NCBI GenBank assembly: GCA_026936325.1
Contig: JAPTHN010000116.1
Span: 205,937 to 269,936 of the forward strand
Direction: 5' to 3'
Length of the DNA stretch: 64,000 bases
DNA from: Platynereis dumerilii
Lineage: Eukaryota > Annelida > Polychaeta > Phyllodocida > Nereididae
Under the pieces are notes generated by a model, which searched no databases, was not told where the DNA came from, and saw only the letters and a program-made list of their open reading frames with translations. Every line of letters starts with the position of its first letter. Positions within the stretch are counted from its first letter, which is position 1. This document shows, one piece after another, positions 23,007 through 34,138 of this stretch. The position numbers were made by a program, and so were the translations under genes.

Positions 23007-23340
23007 CTACTCAGCTTGTTGTAAAATCAATTTTCTCTTTATCATTGTGAGTTTTGTTGGTATTGGAAAAATGGCTATCAAAATAAATTTGGAGTTAGAA
23101 GCTAAAAGAATATATGAACTTATGTTATTCAAAACAGGTGCAGGAAATCGAGAATATATGGTTCTCAAATCAAGCGATACAGCCGTTTTCACCATAAAGG
23201 AAGTTTCCTTTTGCTTGCAATAGGTTGTGAGTGTTTTGTTTTATTTGAAGTGGTATATGGTTCACATGACATAAAATGATGGTTGGCTAAATTGTTTCAC
23301 TGAAAACAACAGCAAATTTGGTGAATGCAATCACAGTGTC
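23007..23340. other. Upstream flank of paralogue B, duplicated with A
   Basis: Alignable by eye with 31750-32100 upstream of A (for example TTGTAAAATCAATTTTCTCT and AATTGAGAATATATG/AATCGAGAATATATG). It likely holds the shared promoter or 5' UTR. No clear TATA box chosen. Confidence 0.5.
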
Positions 23341-23944
23341 TGGTCCTCAGGGGCCCAAGCCGTCTTCCAGTTCCCAATTGATGTTATTAAAATAATCAAG
23401 AGGCTTGGCTGACCTGCCTCCACATGTAGTTGTGGTTACTCACTAAGGCTTACTCAACTGTTCATTTCCTCACAGTTCATACACTCCAATTTGATGAGTA
23501 TCACTGAGATCTTAAAGTCTCATTTCATGTCATCCACAGAGTTCCAATGGGCTGATGTTATGCTCTCAATATCCACTGTGTTCAGTATTCCAACTTTAGC
23601 ACTGCCACACCCTTTACCCAACTGTTTGATAACCTTAGCAAATAGATACACGTTACATCAATATCCATCAATAAACCTAAATCATAAAATTTTTATCACC
23701 TGCGTGACTCAGCTTCAGCAGGGCACATAATGCATAATCTGACATTTGTAGAAGCTTTCCACATTTAACTATACAACAATATACAAATATGACATTCAAA
23801 AGTCCACAAATTCAATAAAACAATTACTTTTAAGGTTAACGGAACATTAAATATAGATTAAGATTAGCTAGTTTAATTATAGATACAGTTAGCTACCTTA
23901 TTTCAATAAACCCGCAACTTGGCTGCTTAATGACTTCATCCTTA

Positions 23945-24152
23945 CACTGTAAAATTTGAAATTTTGAGTTAGCTCAAATGATTGAGTGAGATGGTTGCAC
24001 AATTTGTTTGAGCCATGATAGCTTGCTGTTTTGAGTTATGATGATATTTATGTTGTTATAACTTGCAAACAACAAGCTATCTTGGCTCAAAGGAATTGTG
24101 CAACCATCTTACTCAATAAATTAAGCTAACTCAAAATTGAAAATATACAGTG
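23945..24152. mobile_element. 208-bp TA-target MITE
   Basis: CACTGTAAAATTTGAAATTT at the left and its near-inverse at the right, flanked by TA (23943-23944, 24153-24154). Nearly palindromic throughout (TTTGAGTTAGCTCAA at both ends). Tc1/mariner-type by target only. Confidence 0.9.
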
Positions 24153-24154
24153 TA

Positions 24155-25130
24155 CATGACTATTTTGAGTTCACACAGTTATACACAATTGCTGTAAATC
24201 TCACAACTGGTCAACTTGTGAGTTATCTCCAACTCCTTTCCACGCTGGCAACCTATAAACAAAAACCATTAAGGTAAAAATCAAACTAGGTGCCCAGCAT
24301 TTATCCATTATTGGTTATAAGCGTCAAAAGCTTAAGTTACAATCCCCATTTATGAGACAATAACTATTATTACATGTTATGCTCTCCCAAGGACTAATGG
24401 CTGCATTATTACACAGACTACATGCTAAAAATTCCTCACAAAGAGATGACATTGCCATTAGCCAGCACCATTTAAAAGACAATACAATTATTCCAAATGT
24501 TAGAGTCTTATACAATAATAAATTTTCTTTTCATTTAGGTTCCAAACCCCCCGACAACTTGGCTTTTCCCTTTTGATTAACCCCCATAACATAGATGATA
24601 AAATACTGATATCAGCTACACCTGTCTAAAATTATAACAGTGATTTCAGGGTGATGACTAAACAAATCAATTAAACATTTCCTTCCAGACAGCAGCTGTT
24701 GTAGATGGTTGATCTCCCTGTTTGCCAGACAATCTTGCTAAAACATCATAAGAGACAATTATTAGAAAAAGGGGTAATCCCTTTTTAAAACACAATTAAT
24801 AGACAATGGCTGCTTTAATACTGGCGGTGAGTGGCAAGGCAGCGGTAAAATGACAATTAATTTTAAAGATAAATGTTTAATTACTAAGAAATTGTGCAGG
24901 CCTTACTCAATGAGTATACGACTGCAAAACAATTAGATTTTGCGACCCTCACCTACAGACTCTTGGGTCCATTGTCTAATCAAATTTATAACAAATTCAT
25001 ACAAACCTATTTTCTACTAAAGCATTAAAATTAAAAGTCATAGTTTATGTAACGTGACCTGGGGATCCAAAATAATCCAAGTTACATAATTGTTGCTAAC
25101 ATGACATAACAAATATTAACAATGCGTATT
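24155..25130. other. No gene recognised
   Basis: Downstream of paralogue A. One plus-strand frame of 65 codons near 24379-24576 is not like any family I know. The composition is mildly AT-rich with no inverted ends seen. Confidence 0.4.
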
Positions 25131-25144
25131 TTGCGTAATGTTCT

Positions 25145-25975
25145 ATGTCATATCCTCCACTTGGAAGTGTGTCAGCCAATCACAAGCAAGCATACTTGGA
25201 TAATATCCTTGCTGTATTAGGCAGAGAAAAAGTTATATTGGACAGTGAAAAGTTATATTGGGCAGTGAGAAGTTATATTGGGCAGTGAGGAGCTTTACTG
25301 CCATGTTATAGGGCAGAGACTCAGCAGAGAGGCTGAGAGGAAAAACCTTCTGCTGTGCACTTGAGTGACAAAAAATGCACTTTTTCATCCATTTTTGCAT
25401 AAATGCCTATGTTTACAGGTGATTTCATTACCATGTGATTCTTGTCATTCACACTTGGCTTTGAGGAATCAATGCTAAACCAGCACTTACTACGTTTGAT
25501 AAATCAAATGTGTGACGTTCTGTTGTTTCTAAACCAATCAGATTAACTAAAAATGGCATGTATTTGGTGGGTCTAGAACCTAAGAATCGCATAGTAATGA
25601 AATCACCTGTAAAGGTAAACATTGCGCTATGAAATTGTAATAAAAATATCAAATATCAAGAAGCTTAGTTATGGAAAATAGATTCATAATATGTAAATTT
25701 TATATATGTGTGGCTACCCATTGCTGAAATATGACGAGATACATTTTGAAGAGAATTCTGCAGTTTAACCAATGAAAAACACAAACTGGCTTTTCTGCAC
25801 AGTCACAGTGGTTAAACCTATTGTTTCAAAAGTGACTTCATTTATGAAGAATATAACAAATATTAGATGGTAAGTCGTCCAGTATAGAGTATAATTGGAC
25901 TCAGAAAAACTATATTGGACTCGGCGCAATTTTACTCTATGTTGGACTCCTCACCATCAAATATTTATATAATAT
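25145..25975. mobile_element. ATATTGGAC fold-back element, copy 1
   Basis: The left part (TCCTCCACTTGGAAGTGTGT, GTCAGCCAATCACAAGC, repeated AAGTTATATTGG) and right part (GGTAAGTCGTCCAGTATAGA to CTCCTCACCATCAAATATTT) match 50119-50806. The interior differs and contains its own 30-bp inverted repeat (TTTACAGGTGATTTCATTAC at 25410 and inverted at 25610). Confidence 0.65.
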
Positions 25976-26267
25976 TTGGCTCCATGAGTTGCCGCATATA
26001 AAGGGCATCACGGTGTTATTTAAATTTGAACAGTAATACGACTTGTTACATTACTTTGTTACATTAAACAATCACTTACATTCATGCTACAGGTGACTGA
26101 TTGTTAAACAATGAAAATTCAACAATATTCTATCAATAACAGACGAAAGAAAATAATGAAAAGATGTTCATAAGCAGACACCAATATTGTCAAAAAATAA
26201 TCAGTCCATATTACTCCATTTATAAACATGGAGACAATTACAGCGAAACACTTTGATGTAGAATTAA

Positions 26268-26578
26268 AGTGGACTGTGGCACTGTGAAAATGGCACTTCG
26301 TGACTCATGATAGCCGATGAAGTGTCAGCTTTTCTACTTTCAACATTGGAAACATAGCGGCGGCTGTTTGATAAGTCATGATCAAGAGAAAGCCATTTGA
26401 CCTCTCATAACGGATTTTAGAGTGAAAATCAGATGCATAATCCTTTCGTCTGGCTGTCACCAACAAGTGGGATAAGTCTCCTTCAATCAAATTAACATTG
26501 AGAGTATTGGGTTTAATCATGACAAATCATCAGCATGATGACACACGAAGTGCCATTTTCACAGTGCCACAGTCCACT
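26268..26578. mobile_element. 311-bp TTAA-target MITE (piggyBac-like), copy 1
   Basis: AGTGGACTGTGGCACTGTGA at the left with its inverse at the right, flanked by TTAA (26264-26267, 26579-26582). A diverged copy lies at 52650-52958. The matching site near gene B (about 9300) lacks it. Confidence 0.82.
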
Positions 26579-26848
26579 TTAATTATCAAAGTGTTTGGCT
26601 GTAATGATGATGTCTTTCAGTTATCCATATTCAACACTTGCAGAAATTTAAAACCTAAATTCATTAATGGTAATGCATGTCAGTAATTCATATTCAACAT
26701 TTGCAGAAACCTAAATCTATTGATGATAATGCCTGTCAACCATCGATCTTCAGAACTTGCAGAAACCCCTGATTGCAAAAACATCTGCCTCCAGAAAATC
26801 TGAAAAAAAAAACACTTTTGGTTGCCAAATTATATGCATCTGACTAAA

Positions 26849-28059
26849 GTGGCTGTCACACCTTGACGATTGAGGGGACGTGTGAGAAACTTACTGGAAA
26901 CGTTAAAAAAAGACAAAAGGGCTGCTCCAGCTATGTTAAAAACGTGTATAGAACGAATACAAAACGAATGAAAAAAGTGTTTAAAACGAGTGCAGAACTT
27001 ATGAAAAACGAATGCAGAACTTATGAAGAACGTTCACAAGGCGTGTAGATAACCTAGGCCTGCCTATTGACTATTTTATTGAATATTTCTACAATTTTTT
27101 GAAGGAGAACTACAACGTATGGGGGACGTTCTGTGCGTGTCAGAAACGTGTGAGAAACGTGAAAAACGAATGAGAAACTTATGAAAAACGTTTGTAAAAC
27201 GATGATAATGTTATCTGACGATCTCCTAACGTGCCTATACCTTATCCATAGCTTACAGCTGACACGTTGGTGTACGTCAATAATTTTTGAACATGCTTAA
27301 AACCTCTCCGTTCTGTGGACGTTTTACAATGTATTTTAACGTGTATCTGCGTGTTTCTAACGTTTGAGAAACTTGCTTATACCTTATTCAACTTACAAGA
27401 AACGTTCCCCAGCGTGCTAAGCACGTTATACACACGCTTTCTAGAACGGCAAGGTGTGACAGGGGCTTAAAGCCCCTGTCACACCTTGCCGTTTCATAAT
27501 GCGTGTGTATAACGTGCTTAACACGCTGGTGAACGTTTCTTGTAAGTTGTATAAGTTATAGATAAGTTTCTCATTCGTTAGAAACACGTTGATACACGCT
27601 GAAAAAGGTTGTAATACGTCCAGAGAACGGAGAACTTTTGAGCATGTTCAAAAATTATTGACATACGCCAACGTGTCACCTGTAAGCTATGGATAAGGTA
27701 AAGGCACGTTAGGAGATCGTCAGAGACAATTATCATCGTTTTTCAAAAGTTTCTCATTCGTTTCTCACGTTTCTCACACGTTTCTTACACGGCCAGAACG
27801 TCCTCCAGACGTTGTATTTCTCAATCAAAAAATTCTAGAAATATTCCACAAATTAGTCACTGGCCAGGCCCACATTATATACACGCCTTGTGCACGTCTT
27901 TCATTCGGTTTTGAAAAGTTTTGTACACGTTTTAAACACGGTTTGTATTCGTTTTGTACACGTTTTAACTTAAGCTGGAGCAACCCTTCTTTCCCTTGAG
28001 TCAACGTTTTCAGTAAGTTACTCACACGTCCCTCCAATCGTCAAGGTGTGACAGCCACA
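26849..28059. mobile_element. 1.2 kb head-to-head palindromic element
   Basis: GTGGCTGTCACACCTTGACG at the outer left and its inverse at the outer right; centre GGGGCTTAAAGCCCC at 27461-27475. Each half is itself bounded by TGTCACACCTTG-type ends, so it looks like two copies joined head to head. The arms are near-identical and dense in ACGTTT and CGTGT words. TAAA flanks both sides (26845-26848, 28060-28063). Near gene B (about 9640) the empty site is intact. Confidence 0.85.
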
Positions 28060-28906
28060 TAAAAGGTGCACAATCAAATGTTTCCACCTAATCCAAGTGT
28101 ACAACTTCATTTAATTCTAATTAACTTTTTAGAATGAATTTGGCTAAAGACGCACAGAGAAAATTACACAGGAATTCATATTTGGTCAGGAAAAGTTCCC
28201 CCATATAGTTAAATTACTTTGTCCCCGAATATCTATCAAAATAATATTTTGGGTTTGAGAAAAGGAATTATCTTCAAAATGGCAAATTTTCAGGACGGAC
28301 TATGAGGGAGAAGAACGCTACAACGTTTACAATCAATGGCCTAATAACTTAATAAGAGTATTCAAAGCTGTCATAACAACAATCTAGATGTAATGTACCT
28401 ATAGCCATGCCAAATGAAGCATTTGAAACTACACTTTCAAGAAAAAAAAATGATAACATCTTTTCTCATTTGATGTCTGTTGTGCAAGGAGTGCAGATAG
28501 ATTCTGAGACAATGACATGGCACCACACCCTGTAAGCATGCCCCCCCCTTAGGTCCAAAATTAACGTGGAACAGATAGGAAATGCTGTGGAGCGCTGCGC
28601 CACCTATTTGCCCATGTTGTGCTCCCCCAGGCCATTTCTTGATATGTCCCTGCCTGTAAGGCCTGACATATTCAATTTTTAGCTGCTTGAATCTTCTAGT
28701 AACACTTTTTTCAAGGGTCGGTCAGTAGGATGAAAAATAAAAGTTGCGTTATCTCTGTCTTTTATAATGTCAATCTGATAAAAAAAATGTTGGTTAGCTC
28801 AATATTATTTTCTGCAGGCAGAAATTCTGTTGGGTCAGTCTATCTAATAACTAAATATGTCTGTCCTATAATGAACGTTGCAAAAAAAAAGGCTCTCGAT
28901 ACATTA

Positions 28907-28912
28907 TTTATT
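28907..28912 (-). promoter_or_regulatory. Candidate polyadenylation signal of paralogue A
   Basis: AATAAA on the minus strand, about 60 bp past the TAA of gene A. Position fits a short 3' UTR. Confidence 0.5.
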
Positions 28913-28972
28913 AAAGTCTGCATGGATTCTTATTTTCATGTTTTGCAATTGAAACACTTTTCTTTTCAATTG

Positions 28973-29141
28973 TTACTTACTTTTCAGATGATCTTTAGTC
29001 ATCTTGCTGCTGTACAGAAATATCGGATAAGGTCGATTCTCAAAATTGCAATTGGTACGAGCAATAGTGATCGATGTCCATCCATTGTCTGTACTGCATC
29101 CTCCATGATACATGATGTAGAATGTCCTTATTCTGACAAAT
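28973..29141 (-). CDS. Paralogue A exon 4 (terminal)
   Basis: Acceptor TTTGTAG, then RTFYIMYHGGCSTDNGW to LKSK and TAA at 28973-28975. Confidence 0.83.
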
Positions 29142-29948
29142 CTACAAACGAAATAATATAACTTTTTCAACATAATAATCTGTGTGTGAGTGTTGAAAAA
29201 TAAATGATCAGTGGTAGGCCTATATTTAATTGGAAGGTCATTGAGCCATCGCCTCCCCCCTCCCCAGACCCAATATTAAAATGGTGATAGAATTTTGCTC
29301 AGAAAGTGCTACGAAAATGTGAAAAATAGGTACTCACATTCCTTGCGTGAACTCAGAAGGAGTTGGGATTGAACTGTTCAGATCCTCATAGGAAGAAGCA
29401 ATAACTCTTGCTTGTGTGAAGAAATTTGATATTGCGCTTCCAACGCTGTTGAAATCAATGAACATTTTCTCCTCCCAGTCCTTGTAGAAAGAGATTCTGA
29501 TCTACAATGAACAGAAACATTCTGAAAACAGTTAAAATTCAAAGTTAATAATGTGATTACCACATTATGTAAGATAATTAGTAAGCTGAGCCTTTTACTG
29601 GTAAGGGGTGATTTTCCGCCAGAAACTAAAGTTTTCAAAGGTACAGGTTTACAGCTTTGTTTCCTGCTTAGGTGCCCGCCTGCTCCGCTGAAGGTCTTTG
29701 CTTGCATGGGTTTGAACCCCGGTTGGGGAACCCAAAATTTTCAGTGCACCTTCATGAGCAAAATCCCAGCTGAACGTCGTTCAGATGAGACGTTAAATTG
29801 GCGGCCCCTTGTATCACTGTCTATACTGAGCAAAGATCCCTCACATGGGGTAAATGTGTAACATGTTGAGGACTCCCGCTCTCTCTCCCATCTCATCAAT
29901 CAACCCTTATGAGTGCCCAGAACTTGGCTTAGAGGGCTGCACTTACCA

Positions 29949-29980
<32 letters not shown>

Positions 29981-31279
29981 CTGGGGTAACACTCTTTTAT
30001 TTCCCCATCTCAGATTTGTATAATAATGGTAACAACTTTAGGACTTTAAAAAAAAATTCGCCAGGCCCTAGTTAAAGCTAGTTTGGCAAAGAGCTATATA
30101 ATTTGTGTGGGTGAACCCACTCATAGACTATCCAATGGATTATTCAAGTAATTAATCTACCTCTGAACATTTATTCCAGCTTGTGTCAACCAAACTTGAG
30201 CGGAAGGTGTTTGTATTATTTGGATTTTCAGTTGCATCTTCAGCTGCTCCGACACCTCCAGGGGTCAACCAAATTTGTCTGGGATTGACTCCAGTGCCAG
30301 GGGTGGCTCTGAATAACCAGGTCCAATTCTGGAGGAAAAAAAATCATTGTCTCAGTCCTGCATTAGCAGCTCTTTGCATATTGATGTCCCATTTGAAACA
30401 TTAAGTTTCTTCTTTTCATTTCAATTTGCAAAATTGCTTTGCCACATCATTGAACATTTTCTGTTGTTCTCCTAATCTTCTTATCTAATTCGTACCTTAA
30501 GTTATTTAATTAGTTTGTTTATATAAATTGAGGCCTATGCTGAGAATACGCTGCTGGGCATGATGTGCACTGAATCAACTGACTAACCATAACTGGCACA
30601 AACAAAATATGTTTTAAAAGCCAGTGACATCATGAGACCATAATGAAAGTTCAGTTTGAAAGTTTTTGGCTGCCAAGCTGAAAAGAGCTATAATAAACAG
30701 GAAGTCGGACGTGGGCAGAAATCTCCCTCCAAGAAGGTATTTTACAATTTACATATATATACATGCTTATTTTATGTAAAGAAAAAAGCCACATAATGAC
30801 ACAAAAATTGTAGCTCTTGTTCTTAAATACCAATGTCGTGTCAACGTCAGCACTGAAGTTTTTTATGCTTGGAATTTTGCCCTCTGTGCATCCCCAAAGT
30901 GGAGTCTGTGCCCCTCTAGGATTCAGCCCAGGCTACCCTGTCCTCCCATGCACTTAAGATTGCTGGACACTGCTTAAAAAATCGTATTTTTTACCTGGAA
31001 CTTGGTAGCAGTCATCCACCCATCCGCTGATACCATGATATTACTCCTCTCAAAACATTCACACTTTTCAGTCGATGTTTCGTAATTGATGGCTGATAAT
31101 CTTTCGCTGAAGCATCCATAAATGCAGTGTGTGACACCTTTTGCCTTAATTCTTCTTATTGGCGTTCCACGAGTTTTGTGTCCACTTACCCAATCATACA
31201 AATTATCTGCATTTGAAGTCTCTTTTTCTCCTGACAGTAAAACTAGTATAATTAACCTTTTGAATGTTATTACATCCAT
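28973..31279 (-). CDS. Paralogue A: secreted PAN/apple-like protein, 4 exons, 261 residues
   Basis: Exons on the minus strand: 31279-30995, 30328-30161, 29501-29338, 29141-28973 (285+168+164+169 bp), with GT/AG sites and phases identical to paralogue B. Residues 1-22 are a probable signal peptide. Residues about 40-95 are PAN/apple-like (HCIYGC, AINYE, KCEC). The C-terminal 166 residues are a domain known to me only as a pattern (NWTWLFRATPG, FNSVGS, IASSYEDLN, TFYIMYHGGC, DNGWTS, PIFLYSS). Asn-X-Ser/Thr sites (NWT, NSS) fit an extracellular protein. Introns are compact (0.2-0.7 kb) except for a SINE in intron 2. This is the better-preserved copy. A longer, alternatively spliced form cannot be excluded because the stop lies in a donor match. 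Confidence 0.85.
29338..29501 (-). CDS. Paralogue A exon 3
   Basis: Acceptor TTCATTGTAG, donor GGAAT|GTGAGT, phase 2. ISFYKDWEEKMFIDFN to PSEFTQG. Confidence 0.87.
29640..29985 (+). mobile_element. tRNA-like SINE with TATC tail in intron 2 of paralogue A
   Basis: Box B-like GGGTTTGAACCCC near 29710, then GATGAGACGTTAAATTGGCG and a body ending in TATC repeats (29948-29980). Box A is weak. Absent from intron 2 of paralogue B. Ends are approximate. Confidence 0.65.
30161..30328 (-). CDS. Paralogue A exon 2
   Basis: Acceptor TTTTCCTCCAG, donor GAG|GTAGAT, 56 codons, NWTWLFRATPG to WNKCSE. Confidence 0.87.
30995..31279 (-). CDS. Paralogue A exon 1: signal peptide and PAN/apple-like domain
   Basis: ATG at 31277-31279 (MDVITFKRL), ends CAG|GTAAAA, phase 0, 95 codons. 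Confidence 0.87.
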
Positions 31280-32110
31280 TTAAGCTGAGATGCTTGTAAC
31301 TATTAAAAGTTAATGCAATTGTAATTTTTTGTTCAAATTATCAGTAAAAATGACTTTTCGTGTTGCATTCGATACGTACTGTACGTTAGTTTGCTCTTAC
31401 CAGAAAATAGCGGTCTGCAATAATTAAGAAAACTTCAGAAGTTACTGTTGTTATATCCGTTTCATATGATTGAACAACACTTCAGCTTTTAACTGTCAAA
31501 AATGACAGAAAGTTGTTGCATATTGAAATTTAACTGATGTGTCCATGTGTCCTTGGAGTGAAAGACACTATTGATAGGCTCAAGAAATCAAAGCTTACAA
31601 TGAATGATAATTTTAAAATTGACTATATCTACTAATCATTGTTTTGATAAATATCTCGAAATATCCACTGGGTTCTGAATGCCGAATAAACCTAATCTTT
31701 GATATCAGAACGCATTACCTCATATAAGGTACCATCGCTATTGCTTTGAATGCACTAGTTTCCACTCAACTCGTTGTAAAATCAATTTTCTCTTGATCAT
31801 TGTTTAATTTGTTGGTATTGTAAAACGGCTATCAATATAAATGTGGCATAAGAGGCTAACAAAATTATGTGAACTTACACCATTATTCAAAACAAGTGCA
31901 GGAAATTGAGAATATATGCTTCTCAAATCGAGCGATATATCCGTTTTCACAATAAAAGAAGTTCCCTTGCACCGGCAATTGGCAGTAAGTGTTTAATTAG
32001 TTTATTTGAAATGGTATACGGTTCACATAACATAAAATTAGATGATGGTTGGTTAAATAATTTCAGTGAAAACAACAGCTGCTCATGGTGAAGGTGAATG
32101 CATTCACAGG
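31280..32110. other. Upstream flank of paralogue A
   Basis: Matches 22841-23340 upstream of B in blocks, with extra DNA at about 31400-31720. Likely promoter and 5' UTR region. No further gene seen. Confidence 0.5.
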
Positions 32111-33837
32111 TCACAGTTTCTATTTCAAGTTTGTAGATTAATCAAACTACCCTCTTTCTTCCATATATCAATATTTGAACTGTGATGCATAGTTTACCAT
32201 CAGCCCATTGGCTATCAGGCTGTGATGATGTGGTGGCAGCGGCTACATGTATCCCTGATAAAATGCTTACTCTGACACACCGTTGAAACTGTGATGCTCA
32301 GTTCAGGTGGATCCACATCGGCTAGCTGGGGAATCTGACATCACAGCTGTAGTTATTTTATACATATTGCTAGAGGGAGTTGTTGTCTCTGACAGTTTAA
32401 CAGCATAGAAAAAAACTTTGGATTCCACAATCCACATACGTAAATATGACAAGGACTGTAATATTTCTTGGATGATGACAACTTTGCAGCGATTGTTGCC
32501 TTGGTGTCAAAAGATGAAGTGCTGTAACTCCCACTACTCCCGATTCAATTATACATGTCTCAGATCATTTGCCTGGTTCAGACTAATTGCATCTGTATAT
32601 AGACTAACTTAAGACTAAAGTAATAAGTAGTTTGACAGTTAATGACTAATATAATTAGTAAATTGACTAACTTATGAATAATTTAATTAGTAAATTGACT
32701 GAATAAGGACAAATGTAATTATTTAATTGACTAACTTATAGCTAAGCTTTTCAAGGAGTTTATAGTTACATTACTAAGTTAATTTGTCAAGTTCCATCTC
32801 TTGGTTGACTAATTACTCGGTGATTTGAGTAACTTTTGACTAACTATAGTTTGTCAAGCCAAAGGTATTTGACATCATCTGATGATCATCACTTTACTGA
32901 CATAATTAGTCAAAACGACTTTCAGTGAGGTTTAATTATTAGAGTCGTTACCACAGTTTTGCGTCTTTTTATTTTCATAGCTGTGTGCTTTTTGAAAACT
33001 TTATTTTGCAGTTAACCATGACATCATTGGGTATCTGTGAATGTGATTGGTCTAATCTTCAACCTGCAACACTCATATTGACATCACAGGTAATGGCAGA
33101 GGAATTTAAAACTGTCAGGCAATGTTATTTCTTGTGAACAACCACAACAAACAACTTCTGTCTTAGCCAAGTTGTATGCAGCTGTCTCATCATTGTCCAA
33201 ATAAAGTGTGTTATTGTCTTGTCACAATACACTAGTCATAACAATTTCACATCGATTTTTTTTTCCAATTGCTATCAGTCATTGTAACTCTCCTTGTATG
33301 TGGTCACAGACTCACATACTAATTTTGCGAGATTTTTCAAATCCGACATACTTTCTTGAAGGATAGTAATATCGGGTGACGTTATGCAATCTGTGTTCAT
33401 ACACTCCTGCTCATAAATATGGAATAATTTTCTGGCAAAAAAGTGTCAAATATAAGTAAATTTCAGAGTGTGAATATAAGCAAGGTCAATTGTAAAGCTC
33501 TAGTTATCTTCTCTAATCACTCTTTGAAAGCCTCAACTGCATTTTTTGCAAGAATTTTTAAAAACCCCCTGAATTTCCATATTTTGTGCTGCTGATACTT
33601 TTCCTGGGGTCAACGCTGCAGCATGATTTTAAATTGACAGTTTGTTCTTCCCTGTAGCAGTTATTGGACCACCATGTGCTCCAGCAGAAGTTGCTAAAGT
33701 TGTCAATTTCAATGGAGAGTCTTGAAGTATTCCATATTTACGAGCAACGGTGAACAATCGGCCCGATGTGTTTTTATACACTGTGCACAACAACTGTTTA
33801 CATGCAATAAATTATCAGACAACAGTCTTTTAAAGCA
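32111..33837. other. Intergenic between paralogue A and the lectin gene
   Basis: No gene. Contains the GACTAA-word block at 32580-32960 and a possible 3' UTR of the lectin receptor next to 33838. Confidence 0.5.
32580..32960. repeat. MITE-like block of TTAGTC / GACTAA words
   Basis: At least ten GACTAA or TTAGTC words in both orientations (for example AGACTAACTTAAGACTAAAG near 32595, and TTAGTCAAAACGAC near 32910). The architecture resembles the AAGTCA element at 12232-12695. Ends not defined. Confidence 0.5.
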
Positions 33838-34138
33838 TCAAGCGCTGCAATTAGTGTTCATGTAATTGGACCGCGGTCTCTTTGGGCGAACTTGACTGGT
33901 GCTTCCAGTGACAAAGAAGATATCTCCTTGGTCTTGGGCTAATACCGGAGTCCGAGCGGAATTTGTTGCGTTTGTTTCTCCGAGATCCATCAAAATTTGG
34001 GACATGGTTCTTCCAGATGAATGTCGGAACATGTTCGGCATTTGGAAGTCAAAGAAGTTGTCGTAATAATTGTTGTCGATGAATTCTGCAATGTCGCTTC
34101 GGTTGGACGAGCGACATCTGCATCTGCACTTTCCGCTT
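33838..34138 (-). CDS. Lectin receptor exon 8: cytoplasmic tail
   Basis: Acceptor ACCTTTCAG; SGKCRCRCRSSNRSD to NYMNTNCSA and TGA at 33838-33840. It contains NNYYDNFFDF and a basic RPKRPRS near the end. 100 residues. Confidence 0.86.

Noticed and set aside
23520-23633. Possible terminal exon of paralogue A (VIKQLGKGCGSAKVGILN to a TGA)
   Set aside because: Weak acceptor without a pyrimidine tract, no counterpart in B, and only needed if the 25490-25608 exon is real.
24379-24576. Protein gene on the plus strand (65 codons)
   Set aside because: No family signature, no splice context shared with anything, and the length is as expected by chance in AT-rich DNA.
24155-25130. LTR-type element
   Set aside because: No terminal repeats, primer site or protein signature could be found.
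25490-25608. Possible fifth exon of paralogue A (good acceptor and GTAAGT donor, open frame reading DFITMRFLGSRPTKYMPF)
   Set aside because: It lies inside a fold-back element and its first 30 bp are half of an inverted repeat there. Gene B has no counterpart, and the conserved KSK-stop gives a complete gene without it.
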